Of a DNA stretch of 64,000 nt, positions 1 to 14,572 are shown piece after piece (position 1 is the stretch's first letter; every line of letters starts with the position of its first letter). This DNA is from Nemania diffusa. Its lineage: Eukaryota; Ascomycota; Sordariomycetes; Xylariales; Xylariaceae. Position numbers and translations under genes: made by a program. Under the pieces are notes generated by a model that ran no database searches, was not told where the DNA came from, and was given only the letters and a program-made list of their open reading frames with translations. The DNA lies in contig JBBPUQ010000006.1 in NCBI GenBank assembly GCA_038501195.1, forward strand, positions 3,534,001 to 3,598,000, in the 5' to 3' direction.

Positions 1-2472
1 TAATACAAAAGTTATAACTTTATTAAATTTATTAAAATATTATATTTAAAAATAACAATTTTATAAATGTTAATTAGTTTTACTATTATAATTATAATAT
101 AATAATAAATTATTTATATATTTTTATATATATTTAAAAAAAATTAAACAATTTTATAAAAACTTATATAAATAAAACTAGCAAAAATGCTATAACAATT
201 GTTTTTTATTTTTATTATAAATTATTAATATTAATTTAAAACAATAAATTAAAAATAAAATATAACAGTTATATTAATTTTTTTATATTTATTTAAAATG
301 CTTTTTTTTATATAAAATTAATAATATAATAATTATAAACAATATTTTAATTATAAATAAAAAGTTTTTATTATTATAAAAATAAATCAATAGTTTATAT
401 ATATTAATTATAACTTTTTTAAAAAAAATATATAGCTTTTTTATAATAATAACTAAAGCTATAAAAAAAACTTTTAATATAAATATTTTAAACATTAAAA
501 TATATAATATTATTTATAAATAAAAAAACTATTTTTTTAATAATTATAACTAGTTATAAATAATTTATTAATATTATTAATTTTATAAATATATATAAAT
601 AATAAATGTTATATTTATTAAATAATAATAATAATTATTATGAATTAAATAACTTTTTTTTTATTATAAAAGCTTTATAAATTATTAAATAAATTATTTA
701 TTATATTATATATACTTTTTTATTTTATTATATATTTGCTATAAATAATAATAAAGGTTTTATTATATTTATTTAATAATAAAAAATTTTAATAACTATT
801 TAAAAATATTTTAAATATAAAATTAAAATATTATTAATATATTTTTATAATAATATTTATTTTTAACTGTTTTAAAATATACATTTATACTTTATTTTAA
901 AATTAAATATATTAAAATATATTTAATATATATTATAACAAAACTTTTTATTATTAAAAACTTTTTTATATAATTTATATAATTTTAATTAAACATTTAA
1001 ATAGTAAGTTTTATTAAAATTATTAACAAAAACATTTTTTATAATTTTAACTTTTTTATTTTTATTATAATTTATTAAAACTATTAATAAAAATATTTTT
1101 TATAGTTTTAGTTTTTTTATTTTTATAAAACATTTTAAATATTATAATATGTTTTTTTTATTAGCTTTTTTTATTGTTATTTTATTTTTGTTTTATTAAT
1201 TTAATTATAATAATATTTGCAATATTTGTTTATTAATAAATTATTTTATAGTGTTTTAATATTATATTTTAATTTATTTTATAATAAAAATATTATATAA
1301 TAAAAATATTGTTTTTTTTTTAAAAAAAAAACCGCAAATATTAAATATATTAAAAAAACTTTGTTAAAAAAGTTTTATTAAAAAAGCTTTTTCAAAAAGT
1401 TGTTCATAAAAGATTTTTATAATAATATTGTTTTTATAATATTTTTTTAAAACTTATATATATTTAGTACTAGTTTTATATTTTAAACAAAAAATTTAAA
1501 TAATAATTTATATATAAAATTTTACATTAAGCTATTTAATATAGTTTATTATAAATAATATTTATATTTAAGTTTATAAAAATATAATATAAATTAAAAA
1601 TAGTAAACATTTAAAATTAAGTTAAAAAAAAAAACCTAAAGGCTTTTTTTATTTATTTAATTTACCGATATGAGGTAGTTTTAAATAGAACTAATGTTAA
1701 AAATATATACAAAGTGGTTTTAAAAAACCTATTTTTTAAAACTTTTATACTTATTTATATTACTATTTTAACAGTTTTTAATTAATTAAAACAAGTTTAA
1801 ACTTAAATATATTAAAATATATTTATATAATTATTATATAAAATAATATTTTTTTATAATAATTAAGTTTTTAAATATATTATATAAATTAAAGTTTATT
1901 AATTATAGTTTTTAATATTTTAAAGATTATTTTTATTAAATTGTTTTATTTTATTTATATAAAAATAATAATAGTTTAATTAATTTAATATTAACTATAA
2001 TTAATTATTATATTAATATAGTTAATAAATATTATATAAATTTTATTTAATTTATATATTAAACTAATATAGTTAAAATAATACAGTTTGATTTTGTTTT
2101 ATAATATAAAAAAAAAAATTATATAATATTATTTTTTAATAATTTTAAGTTAATAATATATTATATAATTTGTTACTATAGTTTTAATTAAATTATTATA
2201 TTTTTATAAATATAATAAATTAAGCTGTTTTAATTAAATTATTGTAAATAATTTTAAAAAAAAAAGTTTATATAAATAATTTTTATATATAAATAAAAGT
2301 ATAAAATATATAGTAAAAATTTTAAAAGTAAATATAAATTTTTAAGTTTTTATATATATATAAAAAAATATTTAATTATTTATATTCAATATTACAATAT
2401 ATGCTAAAATTATTAGTTTTAATATAACTAGTTATAATATTAAAAGATTTATTTATATAATAAAAAGTTTTA
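1..2472. other. AT-rich tract with no recognisable gene
   Basis: RIP-decayed sequence. Apart from a dispersed direct repeat near 1449-1765, nothing can be assigned to a known element. It is probably older transposon remains. Confidence 0.6.
1449..1765 (+). repeat. Dispersed direct repeat R1, copy a
   Basis: The stretch ending in TTTATATTA near 1765 closely matches about 9631-10165 in the same orientation. The best-conserved part is 1536-1765, which includes a short palindromic CCTAAAGG-like core, and the differences are transitions. The pair brackets the first Gypsy element (2478-9192). The copies may be the LTRs of an older element that the Gypsy copy entered, or two independent insertions. 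Confidence 0.6.
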
Positions 2473-2477
2473 ATATA

Positions 2478-2716
2478 AGTTATAGTTAGTTAATACTAGC
2501 TTGATTATTTAAATAAATTAAGTAATTTTACTGCTTAATTAAATAAATAACTTTATTTACTGTTATTTTAAACTGCTTTATATATATATATATATAAGCA
2601 ATTTTTTTGCAAAAGAATTTTTAACTTTTTTTTTTTTTTTTTTTATTTATAGATTTTTTATATAATATAGTTTTATTTATTTAAAGCTTTGTTTTTTTTA
2701 TAAACTTTATATAACA
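2478..2716 (+). repeat. 5' LTR of Gypsy copy 1
   Basis: About 239 bp, starting AGTTATAG and ending TATAACA. It matches the LTR at 8958-9192 and both LTRs of copy 2. Shared landmarks are a TA run followed by a GCAATTTTT-like string, a long T tract and a TATAGATTTTTT-like string. The ends are placed from the target duplication and could be off by a few bases. Confidence 0.82.
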
Positions 2717-5700
2717 ATTTATAAATTATTTATATTTATAAAACATAAAAACTACTTTTTAATATTTTTTACAAAAAAATTAAACTATAACTAATTGTTA
2801 TAATAGTATTAACATTTAAAAAGTATATTATTTTTAAATAATGAACTAAAAAACAAGTTAATTTAACTTTTAATAAATTATAACTGTTTACAATTATAAA
2901 TAATAAATAGTTTTTTTTAACTTTTTATATAAAAACTAATATTTAAATATACTTTAAAAAATTTAGCTAAAATATTTTAGTTATTATAAAAACTAAAAAT
3001 AATAATAAATTAATTATTTTAACTTTTTTAGTAAAAAGTTTTTAAAATTAAATATAAAACTTTTTTTTTATATATAAATATTATATTTTAAACTAGAAAA
3101 TTTTTTTTTAAAAAACTAACTATTTATTAAAAAAATATACTATTAAACTATATAAGTTTAATAAAATTGCTTTTTTTTTTATTTTTATTATTTTGTTAAA
3201 AAAAAAAACCTGGTTTAAATTTAATAAACTAGTTAACAAAAATGTTTTTATTAACTTAATTAAATATTTTAATACTTTATTTTAAAAAATAAAAATTAAG
3301 TTTTTAATAATAATAATATATTAATAATAAATTAAAAACTTATATAACTTAGCTATATTATTTATTTAATATATAAAAACTTTTGTTAATTAAATTAAAA
3401 AGTTTAATAAAATTATAATTAATAAAAAAAAATAATTAAACTATTTAATAAAAAACAATAAAAAAAAATCTATTTTTAACTTTTATTTTAAATAAATTAT
3501 TAACTATTTGTTTTAAAAGTTAAAAATAGTTATTATTAAATATAACTATATTTAAAAACTATTAAATAAAACTAACTAATATATTATTAATTTACTTTTT
3601 TATAAAAGTAATATTTTAAAATTTATTTAAATAAATAAAAAATTTTACAAATTAGTTAAAATATTTATATTTGTTTTTTATAATAACAAAAACAAAAATA
3701 ATATTAAATTTAAAATATAATTATATGTTATAAAAAATTAACTAATTGTTAACAAAGATTAATTTATTAATAATATTGCAAAAATAATTAATATTAAAGC
3801 TTATATTAATAGCAAAATTATTAAATATTTATTTTTATATTTAATTAAAAACTATTTTAATTAATTAATTATTATTGAAATATTTTTCGATTATTTAAAA
3901 AAAAGCTGTAAAAATATAAATATTAGCAAAAAATTCAAATTAAAATAAAAGTTTTTCAACTTTAATAACTATATTTTAGTTATTTTTTTTAACTTTAAAA
4001 CTGATTTTGTTTAATTAGTTAAAAAAATTAAATTAAAAAATAAAAAATAAAAAAAACATTTTAAAAACAAGTTATTTAACAAATTACTAAATATTTTTTT
4101 TATTTATTTAAATAATAATATTTTTTTAACTAATATATTAAATTTTATATTTAGCTAATTTATTAAATATATATAAATAATAAAAAATATAATATTAAAT
4201 ATAAAACTAATTAATTAATTTTTTTTAATAATATAAGCAAATTTAATTAATATATTATTTATAATAATATTAGTAACTTTTTAAAAAGTATTACTAGTAA
4301 TAAAAACAGTAATATTAAAGCTAATAATAATAATATTAAAACTTTAATAATTTAAAGCTGCAATATTTTAAATAATTTTAAATTATTAAAGCTAACAAAA
4401 AAAAGCAAATGTTTTAATTGTTAATAAAAAAAACATGTTTTAAAAAATTATTTATTAAATAGTACTAAAAAAAAAGCATACTTATAAAATATTATAATTA
4501 TATTTATTAATTTTTATAATAAAGTAAAAACTTTAAAAAGTACTATAAAAAAAACTAAAAAAAATAAAATATTAAAAAAATAACTTTAAATAAACTAAAC
4601 TTTTACTTAAAAAAAATATTATAAAAAAATTATATAAATAATAAATTAAACTTAATAAATAAATATTTAAAAAAATAACTTTTATTATATATATATATTA
4701 TAAATAATAATAAATTTTTATTAATTACTAAAAACTTTTTTGAAAATATAAAAATAAATATATATATAAACATAAATATATTATTTATAAAAAAAATTAT
4801 AAAAGTATTAAATTATTTTATAATTATTTAATTTTATTTTTAATTAATTTTTAAATATAACAACAAAAAAAAACAAAGTATAAAAACTGCTTTATTAATA
4901 TTTTTATAAATATTAAAAAAAAAGTTTAAAAATATATTTTTAATAGTAATATTTTTTTAAATATATAAAATAATTATTAAAAAACTTTAGTTTTAAAAAT
5001 ATAATATATTTTTTAACTATTAAAAATATAAACTGGTATTTTTATTTAGTTATTTTTTTAATTAATATTTTAATTGAAACTTAAGTATAAATTAAGCAAA
5101 AATATAGTTTATAAGTTTTAAGTATTAAATAAATACTAATTGTTAAAATATAAAACTTTTTAAAAAAAAAAACAACAATTATATTAGTAAAAAAACGCTA
5201 AAAAAAGTTAAACAATATTTTAAATTTTAATTATTAAGCAATTTAACTTTGTTAAAAAAAATATAGCTAAAATATAATATAATTTAAATAATAGTTTGAT
5301 TTTTTTGCAAAATTGAAAAAAAAAAAAATTTAAAAAAAAAACAAAAAAATTATTTTATATTAAAAAGTTAACAGTTTAAGTTTTTACAAAATATAACAAA
5401 ACAAACTAAAATAATATAAAGTTAAACTTTTAATAAAAATAACTAATATTATTATAGCTATATTTAATATAATAGTTTTATATAATAATTTTATATAAAA
5501 AATATAAATTATAATTATTTATAAAATTAATAAATTTATTAATAATAATAAAAAAAGTTTTTTTAACGAAAAAAAAAAAACTTTATAAAAAAGTTTTATA
5601 AGTAATTTTTAAAAAATATTATAACTTGCTATATATATTTAATAAAATAAATTTTAATATTTTTTTGTTTTATTAGTTTAAAATAAATTATAAAATAAAA

Positions 5701-6119
5701 TTTATTAAAAATAAAACTTTTAATAACTTTTAATATAGTTTTTTATATAAAATATTATTAAATAAATTAAAAACTGTTTATAAATATTTAATTAATAATT
5801 TATATAAAAAATTTATTAAATTTAATAATATATTTTATGTTTTTTTTATATTATTTGTAAAAAAATTAAAAAAAAAGTTTAAATTTTATATAAATTATTA
5901 AAAACTTAATAAATTAACAAAAAAAAATAAATATTTTTTATTTTTAATTAAAAAAATATTATTACAACTTTTTAAAGCTAATATATTTATTAAACTAAAT
6001 ATAAAACAAATATTTAATTAAATATATATAAAATTTAAACAAAAAAATTTAACAATTTTTTATATTTATTATAAATTTTTTAAATATAAAGTATTTTTAT
6101 TTAGTTTTATTAATAGTTT

Positions 6120-6240
6120 TATTATATTTTAAAAATATATTAACAATATATTATTTAATTATTTAAATAATTTTTATAATATATATATAAACAATATATT
6201 TATTTATTTAATTAATTTAAAAAATTACTAAAAATATATA
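6120..6240 (+). pseudogene. Reverse-transcriptase relic in Gypsy copy 1
   Basis: The frame starting at 6121 reads I-I-F-stop-K-Y-I-N-N, then Y-L-N-N-F, then Y-I-N-N-I-F-I-Y at 6184-6207. Undoing only RIP-type transitions, it fits the Ty3/Gypsy RT region with its ATFQ block and the catalytic Y-[ILV]-D-D box. Both catalytic aspartates now read as asparagine, and Gln codons read as TAA. The copy is dead. Confidence 0.8.
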
Positions 6241-8957
6241 CAAATAATATTGCAACAATTATATATTGTAAAATTTTAAATAAATTTAAAAGAATTTAAA
6301 TTTTATGTTATAAAAATTAAATTTTTAAAATATATTATTAATATAAATAATATTTAAATTAACTTAGTTAAAATAAAAATAATAAAAAATTAAAAAGTTT
6401 TTATAATTATAAAAAAAATATAGTTTTTTTTAAAATTTTATAATTTTTATAAAAAGTTTATAAAAAATTATAATTAAATTATTAATTTTATAATATAATT
6501 AATAAAAAAAAAATAGCTTTTTTATAAATTAATAAATATAACTAAATATTTTTATAACTAAAAAAAACTTTTATATTTTATTTAATATTATAATATTATA
6601 AATATAGCTTATTTATTAAAATTAAAATTAATACTTTTAATAATATAGTTATAAATATTTTATTTTAAAAATATAAAAATAATTAATATTTTGTTATATA
6701 TTATTTTAAAACTTTATATAATATTAAATTAAATTATAAAATTTTTAATAAAAAAATATTTGCAATATTTTTAGCTTTTAAAAAATAGCGATTTAAATTA
6801 ATCAATAGTTATATTAAGCTTTTTTTAATAATAATAAATTATTAAACTTTAAAACATTTTAATTAAAAATAATATTTAAATTTATAATAAATAAAATAAA
6901 TAAAACTATTTATAAAATATAACTTTTATATTATTTATTGTTTTAAAAAAAAAAATATATTAATTAATGTTTTAATAAAAAAATACAAAAATTTTGTTAT
7001 ATATAAAAAAAAAAAAAAAACACAAAAATATTTAATAATTTTTTAACTATTAAATAATATAGTTTATAATATATTTGTATAAATAATGCTTTAAATCAAA
7101 TTATTTGTTATAAAATTATAAAAAAATATAAAAACTTTGTTAAATTTTTAATTAATTGTAAAAATATTTAAAAAAAACAAAAAAAACTTTAATATAAAAA
7201 TCTATTATAAAAAAACTTCTGCTAACAAAAATAACTTATAATAATTGATTAATAGTTTAATTATTTATAATAAAAAATTTATAGTTTTTGATTTTTTGTA
7301 TTTATATATTCGATTTATTTAAAAAATATATAATAAAATATTTATTATATATTTAAAAAAAAAAAAACATATAAGCTTTTTATAAAATACTATTAATAGT
7401 TTAAGTTTAAAAAACATTGTAATATATATATTTTTAATTATATAAAATGCTGTTTTATAAAAGTTTTATATAATAAAATATTTAGTAAATTTTTTTTTTT
7501 TTTTATTTTAAATTATATTTAAAAATATTTAGTTGTAAATTTTAAACAAATGTTTAAAAATAAATATAGTTATAACAATATATTAGTTATAATAAATCAA
7601 TTAAAAAAAAAGATATAAATTATATTATATATTTTATAAATAACTGTAGAAAATATTATATAAATATATTATAAAAGTTTTTTTAAAGTTTTTAAAGTAT
7701 TAATTATAATAATTTTTAATAAAAAACTTTAGTTTATATTTGCTTTTATAAACAAATTATATAAAATTATAAAAATTCAATATATTTTAATATTTGTAAA
7801 TTATTATAAAACTATAAAACAAACTAAAATTATAAATAAATATTTAAATTAATAGTTTTAACTTTATATTAATTATTATTAAAACAATTAATTTAAGTAA
7901 ATTTTTATAATAAATTATATATAAATATTATTGTTTTATAAATTTATAAAACTATTTTTTTATAAAGTTAAAATAAATTTTTTAATATTATTTTATTTCA
8001 ACTAAAAAAATTATATAGTTTAAAAAAAACTAAAAAATTTATTAATAACTAAAAAAATATTATAGCTTAATATTTAAAACAGAATATAAAAAATTATATA
8101 ATTTGTAAATTTTACAAAAAAAAAACTAAAATATATATAATATTATATAATTATATAAGCTAACAAAAAGTATTAAAACTTTAATTTTAATATAAATAAA
8201 TATAAATAATTATATATTTATATTAAAAAAACAATAGTTTTAAATAATTAATAAACTTTTAAATAAGTTTAATTATTTAATAATATAACAAATATATAAA
8301 ATTTTAAAAAAAAATAGCAATATATTTATACTGCAAGTTTTTTTGTTATAAAAAGCAACTAATTAATATTATATTAATTAATTATAAAAATATCTTAACA
8401 ATTTATTAATAAATCAAAAAAGTAATAATTTTAAAAATAAAATATTTAAACTTAAAAACAAAAAAAGATTTAATATAAAAAAAATATATATAATATAATT
8501 ATATTATTAAAAACTATAATATTAAATTAATTAAAAAAATTAAAATATTAATAATAAATAATATTATATTAAAAACTTTTAAAATAATTTTATATTATTA
8601 AAAAATTTTTATAACAACAATTTAAATATAATTAAACTTTTATTAAAATTAAATAATTAGTTATAAATAATTTAAAACAATATTATTAAAAGATTTTATA
8701 AAAACAACAATTTGTTAATTTTATAAAAAAAAAAAAAAGCATATAAAAAATATATTTAAAATATAATACTAAAAAAAGCAGCAATATTAATATATAAAAA
8801 AGCTATATTATAACTTAAAAAAAAAAAGATTTAGCAATTAATAATATAATAAATATTTAAAATAATTTTTTTTTTTGCTAAAAAATAATTAATTAAAATT
8901 TACATATTTAATTTTTATAATTTATAAACAAGCTATTTTTTTTTTTTAAAAAGAAAT

Positions 8958-9192
8958 AATTACAGTTAGTTAATATTAGTTTGATTATTTAAATAAATTA
9001 AATAGTTCTATTGTTTAATTAAATAAGTAACTTTATTTACTGTTATTTTAAACTACTTTATATATATATATATAAGTAATTTTTTTGTAGAAAAATTTCT
9101 AATTTTTTTCTTTTTTTTTTATCTATAGATTTTTTATATAATATAGCTTTATTTGCTTAAAGCTCTATTTTTTTCGTGAGCTTTATGTAATA
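8958..9192 (+). repeat. 3' LTR of Gypsy copy 1
   Basis: About 235 bp, starting AATTACAG and ending TGTAATA. It differs from the 5' LTR (2478-2716) mainly by transitions and T-tract length. An A-rich stretch (TTTAAAAAGAAAT) lies just before it, where a polypurine tract is expected. Confidence 0.82.
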
Positions 9193-9630
9193 ATATATTT
9201 GTTTATATAAATATATTATTATTTAATTTGTTATTATTTTTATTTTTATATTTTTTTAAAAATATAAATAAATTTGTTATAATTAATAATAATTTATAAA
9301 ATTATTATAATTTAATTTAAATTATAATAAATAATAATTAAATTATTTTAATTATATTATTAAATAATTAAATAATAAATTAATAATAAACTTTTATTAA
9401 TTATAAAATAAATTTTTTAAATTAAAAAAATAAATAATATATTTAATTTTTTTTATTATAAAAAGTAGTTTTATTTTTTTTTGAATTTATTAATAAATTT
9501 ATAAACTTAAATATTAAATTTATTTTTATTAATAATAAATTTTTTAAAATATTTAATTTTTGTTTTAATTTTATTTTAATAAATAATATTAATATAAATA
9601 AATATAAAAGTTTTAAAAAATAAGTTTTTT

Positions 9631-10165
9631 AAAACTACTTTATATATATTTTTAATACTAGTTTTATTTAAAATTATTTTATATTAATAAATTAACTAAA
9701 TAAAAAAAGCTTTTAAGTTTTTTTTTTAATTTAATTTTATAGATTTAGTTTTTTTAATTTATATTATATTTTTATAAATTAAATATAAATATTATTTATA
9801 ATAAACTTTATTAAATATATTAATTATTAAATTTAATTAAAAATCTTTTAAATATAAATTATATAATTATATTATAAAATTAAAAAGTAATATTTATAAC
9901 TTTTTTAAAAATATAATTTTTATATTTATATTTAAAAAATTAATATAATTTATTATAAATAATACTTATATTTAAATTTATAAAAATATAATATAAATTA
10001 AAAAAGATAAATTTACAAAGTTAAATTAAAAAAAAAAACTTAAAAGTTTTTTTTATTTATTTAATTTATTAATATAAAATAGTTTTAAATAAAACTAATA
10101 TTAAAAATATATATAAAATAGTTTTAAAAAACTTATTTTTTAAAACTTTTATATTTATTTATATT
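9631..10165 (+). repeat. Dispersed direct repeat R1, copy b
   Basis: Matches copy a (1449-1765) in the same orientation. The best segment is 9942-10165, and a further match lies near 9631-9672. An extra stretch of roughly 220 bp between the two matching segments is absent from copy a. The differences are transitions. It lies just downstream of Gypsy copy 1. Confidence 0.58.
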
Positions 10166-10533
10166 AAAAATATAATTAAATTAAATTGTTTTTATAATAT
10201 AATTATTTATTAATAAAAAAAGTTAATTTAAATTTTTTATATAATAATTAAATTTTATTTAATAATAATTTTTTTTTTTTTTAAAATTATTATTATTATT
10301 TTAATTTGTTATTTTAAATTATTAATATAAAATTAATTTATAAAATTTGTTTTTATTATTAATAAATTTTATAAATAATAAATTTTATAAATAAAATAAT
10401 AATTAAAATTATAATTAATTAATTAATTTAATTTAATTAATGTTTAAATTTTTAAATAATAATATTTTTTTATAAATATAAATAATATATTATATTAATA
10501 GTTTTATTTTAAATATATAATTAAAATAATTTT

Positions 10534-10732
10534 ATAAAAAAATAGCTATTATTATACTATGTTATATTATATATATAGTAAATATAAATTAAATATTAGC
10601 TAATTAATATTTAAAAAAATATAATATATAGAATTAATTTTTAAATAAAAATAATTTATTATAATTATTTTTTAAAATTAACAATTATTTTATAAAGTAA
10701 TTATATTTATATTATATATTGCAATTTTTATA
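10534..10732 (+). repeat. Repeat X, plus-oriented copy 1
   Basis: About 195 bp, beginning near AATAGCTATTATTATACT and ending CAATTTTTAT. Matching copies are at 10804-11000 (minus), 24614-24810 (plus) and 33375-33570 (plus). Together with a 71-bp spacer this copy faces the next one tail to tail and forms a local inverted repeat. The spacer (10733-10803) also follows the X copy at 24614-24810, so the shared unit is longer than X alone. Confidence 0.72.
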
Positions 10733-10803
10733 TTTTTTTATTTTTATATTAAATATTATAATATAATAATTAATAAATAAAAAAATAAAATAACTAAATT
10801 ATT

Positions 10804-11000
10804 ATAAAAGTTATAATATATAATATAAATATAATTATTTTATAAAATAATTATTAATTTTAAAAAATAGTTATAATAAATTATTTTTATTTAAAAATTA
10901 ATTTTATATATTATGTTTTTTTAAATATTAATTAATTAATGTTTAATTTATATTTACTATATATATAATATAATATAATATAATAATAATTATTTTTTTA
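10804..11000 (-). repeat. Repeat X, minus-oriented copy 2, outer end of left palindrome arm
   Basis: Reverse complement of X. It marks the outer boundary of the left arm of the giant inverted repeat and corresponds to the plus-oriented X at 33375-33570 that ends the right arm. Confidence 0.75.
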
Positions 11001-14000
11001 TATTATTTTTTTTTTAAAAATATTAGTTTTTAATATTAATTAATATTATTAATTTTGTTATTATTAATTTATATATTTTTATATTTATAAAATTAGCATT
11101 AAATTTATTAATTATATTATATATATTAAATATATATTTATTTATAAATATAAAAAATATTTTTATATTTTTATAAATAAATATTTAATTGTTATATTTT
11201 AATTAATTTTTATATATATTATTATATATTTTTTTTTTTTTTTTTTTATATTTTATAAATTTTATAATTATTTTTTAGTTTTTTTTTTTTAACTTTTTAT
11301 TAATTAATTATTTATTTATATTTTTATTTTTGTTTTTATTTTTATTTTTATTTTTTTTTAATTTTTTTTTTTAATTTTTTTTTGCTTTTTTACTATTTGT
11401 TATAATATTATAAAAAACTTTTATTAACATTTACTTTTTTAAAAAAAAATAAAGCTAATAATATTTTAATTATAAAATATTTATTAAAAAAAACAATAAT
11501 AATAAAAAGTTTTAAATTTAAAATATTTTTAATATAAAGTTTTATTTTTAATATATTATTAAAATATATTATTTATATATATTAGTTTTATTTAATAATA
11601 TTAAATATATTTTATATATATATAATTATATAGTTTGTTTTATTATAAATTATTTTTATAATTTATAATTATTTATTGCTTTATATATTAAAATTTTTAA
11701 TATTTTTTTTTTTTTTTTTTTTTTTTAAATATTATTTAAAAATTTATTAAATTTTTTTTTAATTTTATTATATATATAAAAAATGTTTTTTTTTTTACTA
11801 TTAAATTAATATTATTTAATTAATTAACAAATATATTTTATATTAAAATTGTTATATATATATTTTAAAAAAAGTTAATTTTATTTTATATAAAATAATT
11901 CAAAAAAAAAAATATATTATTTTTATTATTTTTAATTTTAAATATTTAATAATTATTTAAATTAAAATTATTATTATTTATTATTTTTTAATTTTTTAAT
12001 TAAAAATATTAATTATAAACTTTTTAAATATTTTTTTTATAATTTATATTTATTTAATAATTTTTAATTATTTTTTTAATATTTTATTATTAATTAATTT
12101 ATAATTAAAAAAAAACTTGTTATATTTTTGTTATTATATAATTAAAATATAATTAAAACTTTGTTTTTTTTTTATTTTAATATTTGTTTTTATATTTTTA
12201 ATATTAATTTTTTTATATTTATTAAAACAGCTATTAATTAATTAATAAAATATTATTATATAAACTTTATTTAATTTTTTAATATAAATTTATTATTTTA
12301 AAATAATATTAATATTAAAATTATTAAAATTAAAACAATTATTTTATAAAATCTTTATTTTTATATTATATAATATTTTTTTAAATATAAATATATTAGT
12401 TTAATTATTTAAACAATAATAATAAATTTATTTTATATATATTTAATAGTTAATATATTATTATTAATTAAATTTAATAGTTTTTTTTTTTTAATAATAA
12501 TTTTTTTAAATTTTAATAAAACTTTTTTTTAATTTATATAATATTTAATTATTTTTATAAATTTATTTATAAAATATTTAATATTAATTTATTAATTTAT
12601 TATTAATTTTAAATTTTATTTTATTATAACAATTTTTATAAATTATTTTTCAATTATTTTATAGTTTTTTAGTTTTTATTAATTTTTATTAGCAGTTTTT
12701 TTTTTAAATTTTTTTTTATTAATATTTAATATTTATTTATTTTTTTTAAATTTTTATATTAATAAAATTTTTGTTAACTTTTATTAATAAAACTTAGTTT
12801 TTAATAATTTTTTTAATTTTATTTAATAAACTAAATTTTTAATTAATTATTTTTTTTTTATTTATATTTTTTAATAATTATTATAATAAAATATTATTAT
12901 TTATATTATTTTTAGTTTTAAATTAAATTATTTTATTTTATATATAATTTTTTTATTTTTTATTTATATTTTATAAAAAAACTTTTATATTAATTAAATA
13001 TTTTTTTAATTTTTATATATTATATTTAATAAATTAATTTTTTTATTTTATTAAATATTTTAATATATTTTTGTTTTTTTTATAATAAATTATATTTTTT
13101 ATTATTTATTTTTTTTATTTATTTTTTAATTTAAAAAATATTGTTTATTTTTTATTTTTTTAATATTTAATTTATAATTTTAAAAATAATATAAAAAATA
13201 TATTATATATTTTTAAATATTATAAAAATAATTTTATTTAATATATTTATAGTTTTATTTTTTTTATAATTTTTATTTTAATATATATAAAAATTAATTT
13301 TTAATTATATTTAAATTAAAAATAAATTATAAATAATTTAATTATTTTTTTTATTTTATATTTTTTTATTATATATTTTTTATTATAGTTTTTTTTTATT
13401 ATTTTTATAATTTTAATTTAATATTTATTATATATTTTTTAAATAATTACAATTTATTATAGTTTTTTTTTTTATTTTTTATATTTTTAATTATAGTTTT
13501 TTTAAAATAAATTTTATAATTTTAAAATAATAACTATATAAAATTTTAAAAAATAAATATTTAATAATAATATATATATTGTTATTATATATAAATTTAG
13601 TTTTTTAAAATATTTTAAATTATATATTTAGTTTTTAAATAATATATATTTTTAAATATTTTTTAAAAATTTAATAAAAATATTTTATATATTTATTAAT
13701 TTATAAATATTAAATAATAAATAATTATTATTTGATTTTTTTTTTATTATAAAATTTTTTTTAAAAATAGTTTATAATTAATTTATTTTTATTATTTATA
13801 ATTTTTTTTAATAAATTAAATTTATATTTTATTTGTTTATATAATATTTATATTAATTTAATAATATTAAAAGTTTTTATAATAAATATAAATAATATTA
13901 TTTTTATAAAATAATTAATAATTATTAAAATTATATTATATTTAATTTTATTAATTTTAATATATAAAAATAACTTTATAATAAAGTTTAAATTAATTTT

Positions 14001-14336
14001 TTAAAATAACTACTTTAATAAAAATAATATTTATAATTTTTTATAAAATTTATATTTAAATTATTTAATTTTATTATATATTTAATAGTTTATAATATAT
14101 TTATAAATATTTTATTTTAATTTTTTTTAATAAAATTTTTATTAAAATAATTTAATTATTTTTTTTTTTTTTATATAATTTATATTAAAATTATTATAAT
14201 ATTAATAATTAATTTATTAAAATAAAATTTTTTAATATAAAAATATAAAATAATTTTTAAATAAAAATATTTTATTATTATTTATATAATAATTTTTTTT
14301 AGTTTTAATATATTAATAAATAATTTTAATAAATAT

Positions 14337-14572
14337 AGTTATAAATTAGTTAATATTAAAACTATTAATTACTTAAATAAATAAGTAGCTTTATTATATA
14401 GCTAAATAAATAACTTATTTACTGCTGCTTTAAACTGTTTTGTATATATATATAAGCAATTTTTGTACAGAAAAATTTCTAACTTTTTTTTTTTTTTTTT
14501 ATTTATAGATTTTTTGTATAATATAGCTTTATTTATTTAAAGCTTTACTTTTTTTATAAGCTTTGTATAATA
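14337..14572 (+). repeat. 5' LTR of Gypsy copy 2
   Basis: 236 bp, starting AGTTATAAATTAG and ending TTTGTATAATA. Same length as the 3' LTR and very similar to it. Differences are C/T and G/A. Confidence 0.87.

Larger units (their letters stand above)
2478..9192 (+). mobile_element. RIP-decayed Ty3/Gypsy LTR retrotransposon, copy 1
   Basis: This 6,715-bp element has direct terminal repeats at 2478-2716 and 8958-9192. It is flanked by a 5-bp duplication, ATATA (2473-2477 and 9193-9197). The interior aligns along its whole length with copy 2 (14337-21027) in the same orientation. A reverse-transcriptase relic on the plus strand near 6120-6240 shows an ATFQ-like block, then Y-I-N-N where the family has Y-[ILV]-D-D. 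This fixes the type and the orientation. No open frame survives. Adjacent copies of the same family are an ideal RIP target. Confidence 0.88.

Noticed and set aside
289..495. Open frame of 68 residues on the minus strand inside the AT-rich block
   Set aside because: It is made almost entirely of Ile, Lys, Phe, Leu and Tyr, as expected from AT-only DNA, with no motif and no neighbour supporting a gene.
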